A DNA stretch of 21,382 nucleotides from Clostridiales bacterium (GCA_019420065.1 JAHZHX010000017.1:1-21382); one strand, 5' to 3'. Shown: positions 8,429 through 14,800, counted from the first letter of the stretch. Notes: generated from the letters alone by a model not told the origin. Program-made: numbers and translations.

Positions 8429-9817
8429 TTATCGTCCGTTGTGATACCTTGCTTTGCGCGTACTCTCGTACAATTCCAGCGGGTCCTGCTGCGGCAGGAG
8501 CCTGCGCTCCATCACCGTGTTGCGCGCCGCGATGGGGTTGGCCATGCACAGATAGCGCCACGCGTCCGCGATATGATCCTCGCCGTCGCTGTCCAGATCC
8601 TCCGGCCTGTGCTCGTCGTATATCAGCGTGGGGATCGTGCGCCTAAAATGCGAGCAGTTTTCGAACACATACATCATCGCCCGGCCGTTTTCGTCGAGCG
8701 CCAGCCGGTTATGGCACTGCGCCCAGCCGTTGATGCGGTCATTGTTCGCTGGGTCGAAGTACACGCCGCGCCTGGCCGCCGCATCCGCGATGCTCAGGCC
8801 CGTGCTCTCCTTGTTCCAGATCGCCGGGTCGGCCACCCCGTGTATCCGCCGCCCGCGCAGCCATGGATGCTCCCGCTCAATGCGCGCGATCTCGTCAAAC
8901 TGCCTGTCCGCCGTCCAATGGATGCCTTGATTCGGCTCCTTGTCGCAGCCGTACAGCTCCATCATCAGGTACAGCACGCCGTCCGTGTCCAGCGTCCACC
9001 ACAGGCACGCAAACGGCTTGTTATAGCCGTAGTCGTAGCTGCGCCATACCGGCCAGTTGGGCGGCGGCGGAAATGGCGCAATGACGTGCGTATGCCCGCT
9101 CGCGTCCGGAGAATCGACAAAATCCTCGAAAAACTGTCCGCTGAACACGTCCCAGCGCCCCTCCAGCCAGGCCTTGCGCAATCGCTCCGGCAGCGATTCC
9201 AGCGACTTGATGTATTCCGGCTGCTTTTGCATCAGCGCCGTGTTGTCCGTGACCAGCGCCTGCACAAACGCGTAATCCTCCGGATTTTCGCCCTCGCGGA
9301 AGTCGCGATCGATGAACAGGCGCTTGAAGTAGCCGTGGCTGCGCCCTCCAGGGTTGAGCGTGTACATCGTTCGCTTGGGAAAACTGTTCGTTCCGCGCAC
9401 GATGGCCTGAAAGCGCTTGATACACTCCTCCGGGATGTTCCCCGCCTCGTCGATAAACACCAGGTCGTATTCCGCGCCCTGGTACTGCTCCATGTCCTTT
9501 TCGTTGCGGCAATAGCCAAAACGGATCGTGCTTCCCGTCACAAAGGTCAGCGTCTTTTTCTGCTCGTTGTATTTCGCAATCTTGCGCGTATCCTCAATGA
9601 GCGGTCGGATATGGTTTTCGTACAGCTCCGGGTAGGTGGCGCGCACGATCAGGCAGCGTATCCCCCTAAATCGCAGGCAATGCAGCGTTGCCCACTTGCG
9701 CACCACCCAGCTCTTTCCGCCCCCGCGCGCGCCGCCATAGGCAATGTACTTGTTGCGCAGGTGCATGACTTCCCGCTGCTTTTCGCTTGGATTCCCAAAG
9801 TTCCATGTAACATTCAA
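8429..9817 (-). CDS. terL: Terminase large subunit
   Basis: This is the ATP-driven DNA packaging motor and headful or cos nuclease. Visible motifs are Walker A GGARGGGKS (28-36), Walker B VFIDE (120-124), a coupling-type LNPGG (154-158), and an RNase H-like nuclease domain with candidate metal ligands D262 (YDYGYNKPF), D330 (GVADPAIW) and D414/D418 (EDHIADAWRYL). The length of 462 is normal. The only plausible start in frame is a TTG at 9817: no ATG or GTG lies between it and an upstream stop, and the ribosome site is poor (a GGGGGGGA run about 12 nt upstream). Low initiation may set a low TerL:TerS ratio. A pair of 14-bp direct repeats lies just upstream. Confidence 0.93.
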   Translation of the reverse strand: MNVTWNFGNPSEKQREVMHLRNKYIAYGGARGGGKSWVVRKWATLHCLRFRGIRCLIVRATYPELYENHIRPLIEDTRKIAKYNEQKKTLTFVTGSTIRFGYCRNEKDMEQYQGAEYDLVFIDEAGNIPEECIKRFQAIVRGTNSFPKRTMYTLNPGGRSHGYFKRLFIDRDFREGENPEDYAFVQALVTDNTALMQKQPEYIKSLESLPERLRKAWLEGRWDVFSGQFFEDFVDSPDASGHTHVIAPFPPPPNWPVWRSYDYGYNKPFACLWWTLDTDGVLYLMMELYGCDKEPNQGIHWTADRQFDEIARIEREHPWLRGRRIHGVADPAIWNKESTGLSIADAAARRGVYFDPANNDRINGWAQCHNRLALDENGRAMMYVFENCSHFRRTIPTLIYDEHRPEDLDSDGEDHIADAWRYLCMANPIAARNTVMERRLLPQQDPLELYESTRKARYHNGR

Positions 9818-9835
9818 TCTGTGTTTTTTCCCCCC

Positions 9836-9869
9836 CGTTAATCTGTGTACCTCAACGTTAATCTGTGTA
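9836..9869. repeat. 14-bp direct repeat pair at the terminase small/large junction
   Basis: The sequence CGTTAATCTGTGTA occurs at 9836-9849 and again at 9856-9869, a period of 20. A shorter copy of its core (AATCTGTGT) lies at 9816-9824 over the TerL start codon. A run of seven C (plus strand) separates the copies. The repeats overlap the last codons of terS and the terL leader. They may be a packaging recognition site or simply slippage products; nothing here decides between these. Confidence 0.55.
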
Positions 9870-10370
9870 TTCCCCCGTTCTGTTCATGGTCACTGTTACC
9901 TCGGTTTCGCCCCCTTCCTGCTCCTGCCGCAGCTTTTCCGCCTGCGTCTGGATGTCGTAGAGGCTGCGCATCGCGCGCGCCATCACGTCAATGCTGCGGC
10001 TAATGCTCAGCAGCTTTTTTTCGTCCACCACATGCAGCTTGTTTTCGGTCAATTCTCCGTCTTTTTCCGACACATGCGTGTAAAGCTGCCGGTTTGCGTC
10101 CCGCATCAGGCGCTCCAGCTCCGTGCTCATGCGCGTGCCCGCCGCCTGGAGCTTGGCAAGCCGGTTGATTTCGCGCTTGCCGGCGCGCTTGATCGCGCCC
10201 TTTGTGACCGTCCCTGCGTATTTCCTGCGCTCGTCCGCCCATTTCTCGCCTCTTGCCCGTCGCTCCAGCGTGCTCAGCGGTACGCCGTGCGCCTGCGCAA
10301 GGCTGCGATAGCTCATTTTCCCCGTCACATATTCCACTTTTAGCGCGTCCCAATCCGCGTCAGCCGCCAT
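9858..10370 (-). CDS. terS: Terminase small subunit with N-terminal HTH
   Basis: The protein recognises phage DNA for packaging. The frame extends upstream to 10487, but the ATG at 10370 (MAADADWDALKVEYVTGKMS) has a strong AAAGGAGG site and is chosen, giving 170 residues. Residues 8-45 form a helix-turn-helix (MSYRSLAQAHGVPLSTLERR followed by ARGEKWADER), the usual N-terminus of phage small terminases of this kind. The middle is helical and basic (GAIKRAGKREINRLAKLQAA) and would form the oligomerisation core. It precedes terL with a 40-nt gap. The upstream 39 codons (very Arg-rich) are dismissed as non-coding. Confidence 0.88.
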   Translation of the reverse strand: MAADADWDALKVEYVTGKMSYRSLAQAHGVPLSTLERRARGEKWADERRKYAGTVTKGAIKRAGKREINRLAKLQAAGTRMSTELERLMRDANRQLYTHVSEKDGELTENKLHVVDEKKLLSISRSIDVMARAMRSLYDIQTQAEKLRQEQEGGETEVTVTMNRTGEYTD

Positions 10371-10494
10371 TGTCGCCCCCTCCTTTCCCGCAGCGTTTAC
10401 CCGCGCGCGCTTTCCGGGCAGCACAAAAACGAGGCGCCTCCTCTTTCCGCGCGCACGCGCGCACCTGCGTTTGCCCCCGCTTTGCACTCACTTT

Positions 10495-10512
10495 GCAGCA
10501 GCTGCGTGCTGC
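10495..10512. repeat. Small inverted repeat after the rep gene
   Basis: GCAGCA and TGCTGC arms (6 bp each) flank a 6-nt loop, immediately after the rep stop on the minus strand. There is no U tract, so a terminator is not supported. The surrounding 10371-10514 spacer also holds an alternating purine/pyrimidine stretch (GCGCGCACGCGCGCAC at about 10449-10464). No gene is seen in this spacer. Confidence 0.35.
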
Positions 10513-10514
10513 TA

Positions 10515-11393
10515 TTACTTTATCCCGCCCCAGCGCCCGATGGTAACTCCCCCATGCCGGATCAGCCGCGCGCTCAGATACACGCCGTCCACATACGGGC
10601 TGTAACGCAGCTCCGGCAGCTCGGCCAATGTGTAATCCGGATAGAGCCTGGCGAAGATCTCCGTGCTGTGCGCGCGCATGTCCTCGGCCAGCTTGCGCAT
10701 CCGGCGGCGGCTGAGCTTGTGATCCGCGTATGTTACCCGCGGCTGGCGCAGGTTGCGGCTGCATGCCCAGCCCCGTCGGCACGCCTTGTCCTGCGTCTCC
10801 TTATGCTTGCTCATGTAATGCGCCCAGCCGCTCAGCCCGAAGCTGTCCGGCCGCGCGCTGCGGCTGTTGACAAGCCCGTTTTTCCACAGCGCCTCCACGG
10901 CCTCGCGCGGAAGGCCCTTGCCCACAATCAGGTGGTGGTGATACCGCGTGCCCAGCGCCCCGTGGGTGGTCTCGGTCGTGTATACGTACTTCAGCTCGTC
11001 CAGCCCCTTGCGCTTGCGCGCCCGTCTCAGGCGGGCAAGGTAGTTACGCAGCTCCCGCTGCGCGCCCTCCGCGCTCTCCGGCTGCCGATCCGGGTCATAC
11101 GTCAGCGTCAGCAGCAGGTCGCCCGCGCCGAAGTTTTCGTTGATGAGCCGCCGCAGCCGCTTCTGGCTGTTCCGCCGGTTCACCGCCTGCACCTGCTCCC
11201 GGTGCTTTTCCGTCTGCTTTCTCGCCCTGGCTGCCGTCTGACGGTTATCCCATATGGCGTATCCCTCTATTTCCAGCGTGTCCCCGGCCAATATCCTTTT
11301 CACCCTGTACCCGCTTACGCCGCGCTCCGCACGCTCCGGACTTCCGTTTTCCTCGCAAAACAACGCTTCGTAGCTCTCTGCGCTTGCCTTCAT
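10515..11393 (-). CDS. HUH-type rolling-circle replication initiator (Rep)
   Basis: This 292-residue protein has the three ordered motifs of HUH endonucleases. Motif I is LLLTLTYD (93-100). Motif II is YHHHLIV (151-157), with the metal-binding HxH-hydrophobic set. Motif III is HYMSKHK (192-198), with Y193 as candidate nucleophile and a lysine three residues on. Members nick a replication origin and join to its 5' phosphate. In Clostridia prophages such proteins, annotated as rolling-circle replication-associated proteins, often lie just before the terminase genes, as here. N- and C-terminal flanks are rich in Arg and Lys. The ATG at 11393 has AAGGAAAG upstream. No helicase, primase or polymerase gene is seen in the window, so replication probably relies on this protein plus host enzymes. 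Confidence 0.82.
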   Translation of the reverse strand: MKASAESYEALFCEENGSPERAERGVSGYRVKRILAGDTLEIEGYAIWDNRQTAARARKQTEKHREQVQAVNRRNSQKRLRRLINENFGAGDLLLTLTYDPDRQPESAEGAQRELRNYLARLRRARKRKGLDELKYVYTTETTHGALGTRYHHHLIVGKGLPREAVEALWKNGLVNSRSARPDSFGLSGWAHYMSKHKETQDKACRRGWACSRNLRQPRVTYADHKLSRRRMRKLAEDMRAHSTEIFARLYPDYTLAELPELRYSPYVDGVYLSARLIRHGGVTIGRWGGIK

Positions 11394-11404
11394 GCTCTTT
11401 CCTT

Positions 11405-11480
11405 TCCGCCCTTAGGGGAGCGGGCCGCGTGCGCGCTTCCCTCTCCCCTCAAGGGGTCACCCCTCTCCCTTGCGGGGCTG
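11405..11480. repeat. Cluster of overlapping short hairpins upstream of rep
   Basis: Perfect or near-perfect short inverted repeats follow each other: CCCTTAGGGG (11409-11418), CCCCTCAAGGGG (11445-11456) and GGGGTCACCCCT (11453-11464), ending in CCCTTGCGGGG. The second and third share their GGGG and are mutually exclusive. Such G/C hairpin clusters next to a HUH rep gene are candidates for the nick origin, but could also be an intergenic repeat element. No consensus nick site is claimed. Confidence 0.45.
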
Positions 11481-11591
11481 TCCGCGTCCTTGCGCGTCAT
11501 TTGTTAATACGCATATTCAAGCCTGTAATCGGCCGCAGCCGCTTACCCATTTATAAGGTAGAAAATTGCTTTTCCCCCAAATACGCGCAAA

Positions 11592-11609
11592 AGCTGCCCG
11601 AAGGCAGCT
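11592..11609 (-). terminator. Hairpin with UUCG loop, likely terminator after the Cys-rich gene
   Basis: AGCTGCC and GGCAGCT form a perfect 7-bp stem. On the minus strand the loop is TTCG, the most stable tetraloop type, and TTTT follows. An outer CGCGC/GCGCG stem may extend it. It lies 20 nt past the stop of the 75-residue gene and would end or attenuate the early operon before rep. The U tract is short, so partial termination is likely. Confidence 0.6.
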
Positions 11610-11629
11610 CGCGCGTTTATTCCCGTTTT

Positions 11630-11857
11630 TTAGTCTTTATATTTTTCCGCAACCATGCGGTATATCTCGCATTTTGCGTAGTCCCCGCCGCAATAGTTCC
11701 CGACCTGGCAGGCAAAAAGATCCTTATTTGTGATGTTCATCCCGATATAGCTTCCGTCAAACGGCCCTTCGCACAGGATGGTATTCCTGCCCCGCGTTCC
11801 CCGATAAAACGGGCATCGCGCCGTCTTGTCGTACACATGATCTCTTTTTCCTGCCAT
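11630..11857 (-). CDS. Small Cys-rich phage protein, 75 aa
   Basis: The frame opens at 11887, but the ATG at 11857 (MAGKRDHVYDKTARCPFYRG) has GGAGCGGAAG just upstream and begins 17 nt after the previous gene's stop, so it is preferred. Six cysteines include CPFY, ILCEG, FACQVGNYCGGDYAKC; the spacing suggests a small zinc-binding fold. Proteins of this look are frequent in the early regions of Bacillota phages but have no known function to my knowledge. It is the last gene before the 11592-11609 hairpin. Confidence 0.72.
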   Translation of the reverse strand: MAGKRDHVYDKTARCPFYRGTRGRNTILCEGPFDGSYIGMNITNKDLFACQVGNYCGGDYAKCEIYRMVAEKYKD

Positions 11858-11873
11858 CTCTTCCGCTCCATTA

Positions 11874-12065
11874 TCAGCGCAGGGCATGCCCTAACGCGTC
11901 CATGCGCATGTCCTGTACCCGCTCTTTGGCCTCCTCGCTGCGCAGCCGGAACGCTGCGTACTCTTCGCAGCCTGTGTGGCAGCCTACTTCGCGCTTCTCG
12001 CAGCGCTTGCACGGGCAGCGCAGCCATGGGTACAGTTCTTTGCCCCATTTTCGTTTTACGTCCAT
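11874..12065 (-). CDS. Small zinc-finger-like phage protein, 63 aa
   Basis: The chosen ATG at 12065 overlaps the end of the 129-residue gene by 10 nt (coupled translation) and gives MDVKRKWGKELYPWLRCPCK. A CPCKRC knuckle is followed by GCHTGCEEY, forming a C-x-C-x(2)-C ... C-H-x(2)-C cluster near residues 17-33. A charged helix (RLRSEEAKERVQDMRM) follows. This CxxC/GCHxxC pattern is common in small Bacillota phage proteins of unknown role. A longer frame starting at 12116 adds residues that would overlap the upstream gene much more and lacks a better ribosome site. Confidence 0.7.
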   Translation of the reverse strand: MDVKRKWGKELYPWLRCPCKRCEKREVGCHTGCEEYAAFRLRSEEAKERVQDMRMDALGHALR

Positions 12066-12445
12066 TTCCACGCCGTCCTTTGCTCCGCGCTCGGCAGCTC
12101 CCGGTACATGCGCCATGTGTGGTTATAGCCCTCGTACATCAGCCCCAGGCGATCCACGCCGTCATGCACCACGATCATGGTTTCCGTCGCTCTCTGCACA
12201 ATTACAGCTGATATTTGCGGCTGCTTGCGCAACTCCAGGTAGCACGCGACCTCGCTTCCCCGCTCCAGCGCGTGCGCAAAATCGCGCACCTCGCCCTCGC
12301 TGCACGCCGGGCTGCTCTTTTCCCCGCGCAGCTCCCGGATCGCTTCCCGCACCGCGCCGTGCAGCTGCTTGTCCTCCGGCATCAGCTGCTCCAGCGTCAT
12401 CAGCTTCTCCTCCAGCAGGTCTGCCGTGATCCCTCGGTCAAGCAT
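12056..12445 (-). CDS. Hypothetical early phage protein, 129 aa
   Basis: Two ATGs lie two codons apart. AAAGGA is about 2 nt from the first (12451) and about 8 nt from the second (12445), so the second is preferred. The first half is helical and acidic (DLLEEKLMTLEQLMPEDKQL). The second half alternates strands (QISAVIVQRATETMIVVHDG, MYEGYNHTWRMYRELP). No motif is recognised. It sits in the early operon between the 53-residue and the zinc-finger-like genes and overlaps the latter by 10 nt. Confidence 0.68.
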   Translation of the reverse strand: MLDRGITADLLEEKLMTLEQLMPEDKQLHGAVREAIRELRGEKSSPACSEGEVRDFAHALERGSEVACYLELRKQPQISAVIVQRATETMIVVHDGVDRLGLMYEGYNHTWRMYRELPSAEQRTAWKWT

Positions 12446-12484
12446 CCGCATCTTCCTTTCCGCTTGTTTTTCCGGTCGCTGTCG

Positions 12485-12646
12485 TTAGATGCAGCGCCCC
12501 TGCCGCATATCCTTGCACGCGATCTGCCGCACCACAAAGCACGCCACGTCAGCGATCCTCCCGATCCGCGTCATCATCCCCGCCATGCTCCGCGCATACA
12601 CCAGCTTCTTCTCGCCCGTCCTCAGTCTCACTTCCGCACAGAACAT
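12485..12646 (-). CDS. Candidate small protein, 53 aa, overlapping the HTH gene
   Basis: An ATG at 12646 follows GGAGGAAGGAGCGG, one of the better ribosome sites in the operon, and opens MFCAEVRLRTGEKKLVYARS, ending DMRQGRCI. It overlaps the last 98 nt of the 102-residue HTH gene in another frame. The upstream gene's tail in that overlap (EHGGDDDADREDR) looks less protein-like than this frame, so this may be the truer coding frame there. It is too short to assign. Codon-usage comparison or a homologue would decide. Confidence 0.5.
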   Translation of the reverse strand: MFCAEVRLRTGEKKLVYARSMAGMMTRIGRIADVACFVVRQIACKDMRQGRCI

Positions 12647-12857
12647 CCGCTCCTTCCTCCTTCTTCACAACCTTCAGCTCATATCCTAACTTGTCCAGCG
12701 CGTTGATCACCGTCCGCAGCTCGGGCGTCAAAAGTCCTTCCTTCCAGCAGCGCAGCTCAAACGCGCTGACGGGCATCAGATGCGCAGCCCTCTTATTGTT
12801 CCAGCCCTTTTCCGCGATCCCCGCAATGATCTGTTCCATGATCTCTTCCGCCGTCAT
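12549..12857 (-). CDS. HTH DNA-binding protein of the early operon, 102 aa
   Basis: The ATG at 12857 overlaps the upstream stop as ATGA and has GGGAGG upstream, which fixes the start; the longer frame reaching to 13187 is rejected. Residues 1-65 resemble a Cro/XRE-type helix-turn-helix (EIMEQIIAGIAEKGWNNKRA, SAFELRCWKEG, ELRTVINALDKLGYELKVVK). The last 35 residues are polar and lie over the 53-residue candidate gene in another frame, so the C-terminus may be less constrained. A role as an early or late gene regulator is inferred. Confidence 0.65.
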   Translation of the reverse strand: MTAEEIMEQIIAGIAEKGWNNKRAAHLMPVSAFELRCWKEGLLTPELRTVINALDKLGYELKVVKKEEGADVLCGSETEDGREEAGVCAEHGGDDDADREDR

Positions 12858-13042
12858 TCTTCCTGCCTCCCGTATACTGCGTTTTTCTCGTTCCACTCCC
12901 GCTCGTTTGCCCAGTTGCGCATGCGGCTGCGGCAAAACGCGCGCACATACCGCCGTCTGCGTCTGCGCGCCACCGCTTCCATGGGCAGCTCGATCACTGC
13001 CGTCAGTAACGACAGCGATACGATAAACAGCACACATGCCAT
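12854..13042 (-). CDS. Small membrane protein, 62 aa
   Basis: The ATG at 13042 has a strong GGAGGAG site 7 nt upstream, and the stop overlaps the next ATG by 4 nt (ATGA), so the frame is real in operon terms. Residues 2-18 (ACVLFIVSLSLLTAVIE) form one membrane segment, followed by a very basic stretch (RRRRRRYVRAFCRSRMRNW). The positive-inside rule would place the C-terminus in the cytoplasm. No family is recognised. Small early membrane proteins in phages can be exclusion or host-modifying factors, but nothing here shows that. Confidence 0.62.
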   Translation of the reverse strand: MACVLFIVSLSLLTAVIELPMEAVARRRRRRYVRAFCRSRMRNWANEREWNEKNAVYGRQEE

Positions 13043-13062
13043 ATGGCTCTCCTCCAGCGCTT

Positions 13063-13404
13063 TTATGTATCCCCGAACATATCCACCTGCTCAACGACTT
13101 TGCGCAGGTAATACCCGCCTTTGCCATCGCTTTCCAGCGTGTACCCTCCGCCCAGCATGCCGCTTTTCTCGATTTTGATTTGGACATTGAACGTGATTTT
13201 GTGCTTAAAAATGGGCACCGTGACGATTTCGTCGTTATCCATCCGCTGATTTTCCAGCGAGATGTTCATCTTCAGCGTCATTGTGGCTTCGTTTTCTCCG
13301 TACTCCTGCATGTTGCGCAGCAAATCGTTCATGGTATCAGTCATGTCCCGCTTCATCAGCTCAAACGTATCTGCTTCCATGCTGATGGGCTGGATCTTAA
13401 TCAT
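13063..13404 (-). CDS. Early phage protein, possibly of the 'replication terminator'-annotated type, 113 aa
   Basis: The ATG at 13404 follows AGAGGG by about 10 nt and gives MIKIQPISMEADTFELMKRD. The N-terminal third is helical (MKRDMTDTMNDLLRNMQEYG). The rest is strand-rich, alternating basic and hydrophobic residues (ATMTLKMNISLENQ, HKITFNVQIKIEKSG), with a final Asp-Gly-Lys-Gly-Gly turn and VEQVDMFGDT. The layout (helix, then paired strands) resembles small proteins annotated as replication terminators in Clostridia phages; that name is itself weakly founded. It is the first gene after the excisionase-like gene, with a 97-nt gap that holds a B-type operator-like site. Confidence 0.6.
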   Translation of the reverse strand: MIKIQPISMEADTFELMKRDMTDTMNDLLRNMQEYGENEATMTLKMNISLENQRMDNDEIVTVPIFKHKITFNVQIKIEKSGMLGGGYTLESDGKGGYYLRKVVEQVDMFGDT

Positions 13405-13453
13405 TGTGATATACCCTCTTTTCTGCATCTGCAAAATGTTCGTTGCGCTGCCG

Positions 13454-13467
13454 TCACATCAAATTTG
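13454..13467. promoter_or_regulatory. Operator-like half site matching the cassette B operator
   Basis: TCACATCAAATTTG matches 14 consecutive bases of the B operator region at 14833-14846, including its left half and centre, but the right half (CACGC) does not continue the palindrome. It lies in the non-coding gap between the excisionase-like gene and the next early gene. A second binding place for the B repressors in the lytic operon is inferred. Confidence 0.4.
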
Positions 13468-13501
13468 CACGCCAGCGGCTTCACAGGCCGCTTCATAGTC
13501 G

Positions 13502-13780
13502 TCATACGTTCTTCATTTCATCGTGCAGAATTTTCCCTTTGCTGAAAACGATGGACAGCGGGGCCTTTTCCTGCTGGATGTACCCGCAGTATTCCAGCAG
13601 GGCCGCCTTGCTGATCTTCAGCCGGTTGCCCACAAACGTGTGCGCAATGTTCAGCGTGCCCTGCTTCGCCGCGATATTCAACGAGTATCGGTCGCACCCC
13701 AGCACCGCCGCCGCCTCCTTCGTGCCCACATGCACCCCCGGCAGCGCCGCCAGCTCCTCCAGCGTCATTGTTGCTTTCAT
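13502..13780 (-). CDS. Excisionase-like (MerR/Xis-type) HTH protein, 92 aa
   Basis: Residues 18-65 fit the excisionase-type winged HTH: VGTKEAAAVLGCDRYSLNIA, then KQG, a wing (TFVGNRLKIS) and the closing KAALLEYCGY helix. Such proteins direct integrase toward excision or act as early regulators. The ribosome site AGAAAGGAGGTG is almost fully complementary to the 16S 3' end, so strong translation is expected. It follows Cro-like gene A1 by 23 nt and is the first lytic gene after the switch region. Copies of its first 27-28 codons, each ending early, recur at 14381-14482 and 15082-15186. Confidence 0.75.
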   Translation of the reverse strand: MKATMTLEELAALPGVHVGTKEAAAVLGCDRYSLNIAAKQGTLNIAHTFVGNRLKISKAALLEYCGYIQQEKAPLSIVFSKGKILHDEMKNV

Positions 13781-13803
13781 GGCCGCACCTCCTTTCTTTC
13801 GTT

Positions 13804-14076
13804 TTATCCTTTTTTCTTCCGTTCTGTTGTATTTCGATTTGGTGTCATGGTATAATCCGGTGGGGCTTTTTCTTCTCCGGGCGCTGCTGCGAACAGTTCC
13901 CGGATGTCTGTCACGCCCAGAGCGTCGGCGATGCGGATTGCCGTCCGCACGCCGGGCTCGTTCTGGCCGTATTCGTAACTTTGATACATACGTTCGGATA
14001 CGTCTGCTTCCATCGCCACCTGCGCCTGTGTCTTGCCGGACTTCTCGCGGGCGGCCTGTAGTTTCATGTTTTTCAC
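13804..14076 (-). CDS. Cassette A Cro-like XRE repressor (A1), 90 aa
   Basis: A GTG at 14076 preceded by GAGAGGAG is chosen as start because the duplicate in cassette B keeps this GTG but lacks the later in-frame ATG. Residues 4-60 form an XRE helix-turn-helix (EKSGKTQAQVAMEADV, SERMYQSYEYG as recognition helix at about 27-37, then TAIRIADALGV). A polar tail ends RKKKG. It is transcribed from a promoter at 14128-14156 whose spacer is the palindrome CACGCTATTTATATCGTG, so it probably controls itself and its divergent partner A2. The DNA is nearly identical to B1 except for a 40-bp patch over the recognition helix. Confidence 0.82.
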   Translation of the reverse strand: MKNMKLQAAREKSGKTQAQVAMEADVSERMYQSYEYGQNEPGVRTAIRIADALGVTDIRELFAAAPGEEKAPPDYTMTPNRNTTERKKKG

Positions 14077-14100
14077 CGTCTCCTCTCTTTCTAATAGTGG

Positions 14101-14118
14101 CACGCTATATTTATCGTG
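14101..14118. promoter_or_regulatory. Cassette A operator O1
   Basis: CACGCTATATTTATCGTG is an 18-bp imperfect palindrome with CACG/CGTG ends. It lies between the A1 start and the leftward -10 box. The same ends and length recur in O2 34 bp away. Binding by A1 and A2 is inferred from position. Confidence 0.7.
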
Positions 14119-14127
14119 TTCCCGTTC

Positions 14128-14156
14128 ATCGTAACACGCTATTTATATCGTGTCAA
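14128..14156 (-). promoter_or_regulatory. Leftward promoter of cassette A with operator O2 in its spacer
   Basis: On the minus strand TTGACA (14156-14151), a 17-bp spacer and TACGAT (14133-14128) form a sigma-70-type promoter for A1 and the lytic genes beyond. The palindrome CACGCTATTTATATCGTG (14135-14152) fills the spacer, so a bound repressor would block RNA polymerase directly. Confidence 0.75.
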
Positions 14157-14188
14157 TACCTTTTGCAAAATTTTTGGAGGGTATTGTC

Positions 14189-14404
14189 ATGCAGCTTCCT
14201 GACGGTCTTAAACGATTCCGCAAGGCTTACAAACTCACCCAGAAGCAAGCAGCTGAAATCGCCGGTGTTGCCGAACGTGTTTTCCAATCTTACGAGTACG
14301 GCAAGGTTGTTCCGTCTGTGCTTGTCCTCATCGCCCTCGCGGACTACTTCAACGTATCCCTTGACTACCTCTGCGGGCGTTCAGACATTCCGGATCGCAG
14401 ATAG
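14189..14404 (+). CDS. Cassette A CI-like XRE repressor (A2), 71 aa
   Basis: The ATG at 14189 (MQLPDGLKRFRKAYKLTQKQ) has GGAGGGT 7 nt upstream; an earlier in-frame ATG at 14150 lies inside the operator and is rejected. The whole protein is one XRE domain: AAEIAGVAERVFQSYEYG covers helices 2-3, and LADYFNVSLDYLCGRSDIP the last helices. There is no C-terminal protease or oligomerisation domain, so it is much shorter than lambda CI. The recognition helix (AERVFQSYEYG) resembles that of its divergent partner A1 (SERMYQSYEYG), as if both read the same operators. Its last codons overlap the truncated excisionase-like frame on the other strand. Confidence 0.8.
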   Translation: MQLPDGLKRFRKAYKLTQKQAAEIAGVAERVFQSYEYGKVVPSVLVLIALADYFNVSLDYLCGRSDIPDRR

Positions 14405-14482
14405 CACCGCCGCCGCCTCCTTCGTGCCTACTTGCACCCCCGGCAGCGCCGCCAGCTCCTCCAGCGTCATTGTTGCTTTCAT
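14381..14482 (-). pseudogene. Truncated copy of the excisionase-like gene at the A/B joint, 33 codons
   Basis: The first 28 codons repeat the start of the 13502-13780 gene (MKATMTLEELAALPG, GTKEAAAVL) with the same AGAAAGGAGGTG ribosome site. The frame then runs into the antisense of the A2 tail and stops (SAIRNV). The HTH is lost. It marks the joint of the tandem array, and may still be translated as a 33-residue peptide. Confidence 0.8.
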
Positions 14483-14505
14483 GGCCGCACCTCCTTTCTT
14501 TCGTT

Positions 14506-14778
14506 TTATCCTTTTTTCTTCCGTTCTGTTGTATTTCGATTTGGTGTCATGGTATAATCCGGTGGGGCTTTTTCTTCTCCGGGCGCTGCTGCGAACAGTT
14601 CCCGGATGTCTGTCACGCCCAGAGCGTCGGCGATGCGGATTGCCGTCCGCACGCCGGGTTCGTTCTGGCCGTATTCGTACCGCTGGTAGGCTTGTTCTGT
14701 TATCCCCGCCAGTTTTGCGACCTGCGCCTGTGTCTTGCCGGACTTCTCGCGGGTCGATTGCAGCTTCACGTTTCTCAC
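14506..14778 (-). CDS. Cassette B Cro-like XRE repressor (B1), 90 aa
   Basis: This is the 702-bp-offset duplicate of A1. The DNA from 14403 to 14679 differs from 13701-13977 at only three positions by eye, with no gaps. The 40 bp over the recognition helix (14680-14719) are then unrelated, and similarity resumes. The protein reads QVAKLAGITEQAYQRYEYG where A1 has QVAMEADVSERMYQSYEYG, and is otherwise nearly the same, including the RNTTERKKKG tail. The start is GTG at 14778. Its promoter (14827-14855) carries the perfect palindrome CACATCAAATTTGATGTG. A new DNA specificity relative to A1 is strongly implied. Confidence 0.82.
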   Translation of the reverse strand: MRNVKLQSTREKSGKTQAQVAKLAGITEQAYQRYEYGQNEPGVRTAIRIADALGVTDIRELFAAAPGEEKAPPDYTMTPNRNTTERKKKG

Positions 14779-14800
14779 CGTCTCCTCTCTTTCTGGTTTG

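Noticed and set aside
9817..9836. A AAA AAC slippery sequence for programmed frameshifting before terL
   Set aside because: It lies between the terS stop and the terL start, outside any frame that would join the two proteins; terS has already ended at 9858.
12858..13187. N-terminal extension of the 102-residue HTH frame
   Set aside because: The extension overlaps the small membrane protein and the preceding gene, and the ATG at 12857 has both a ribosome site and an ATGA coupling to the upstream stop.
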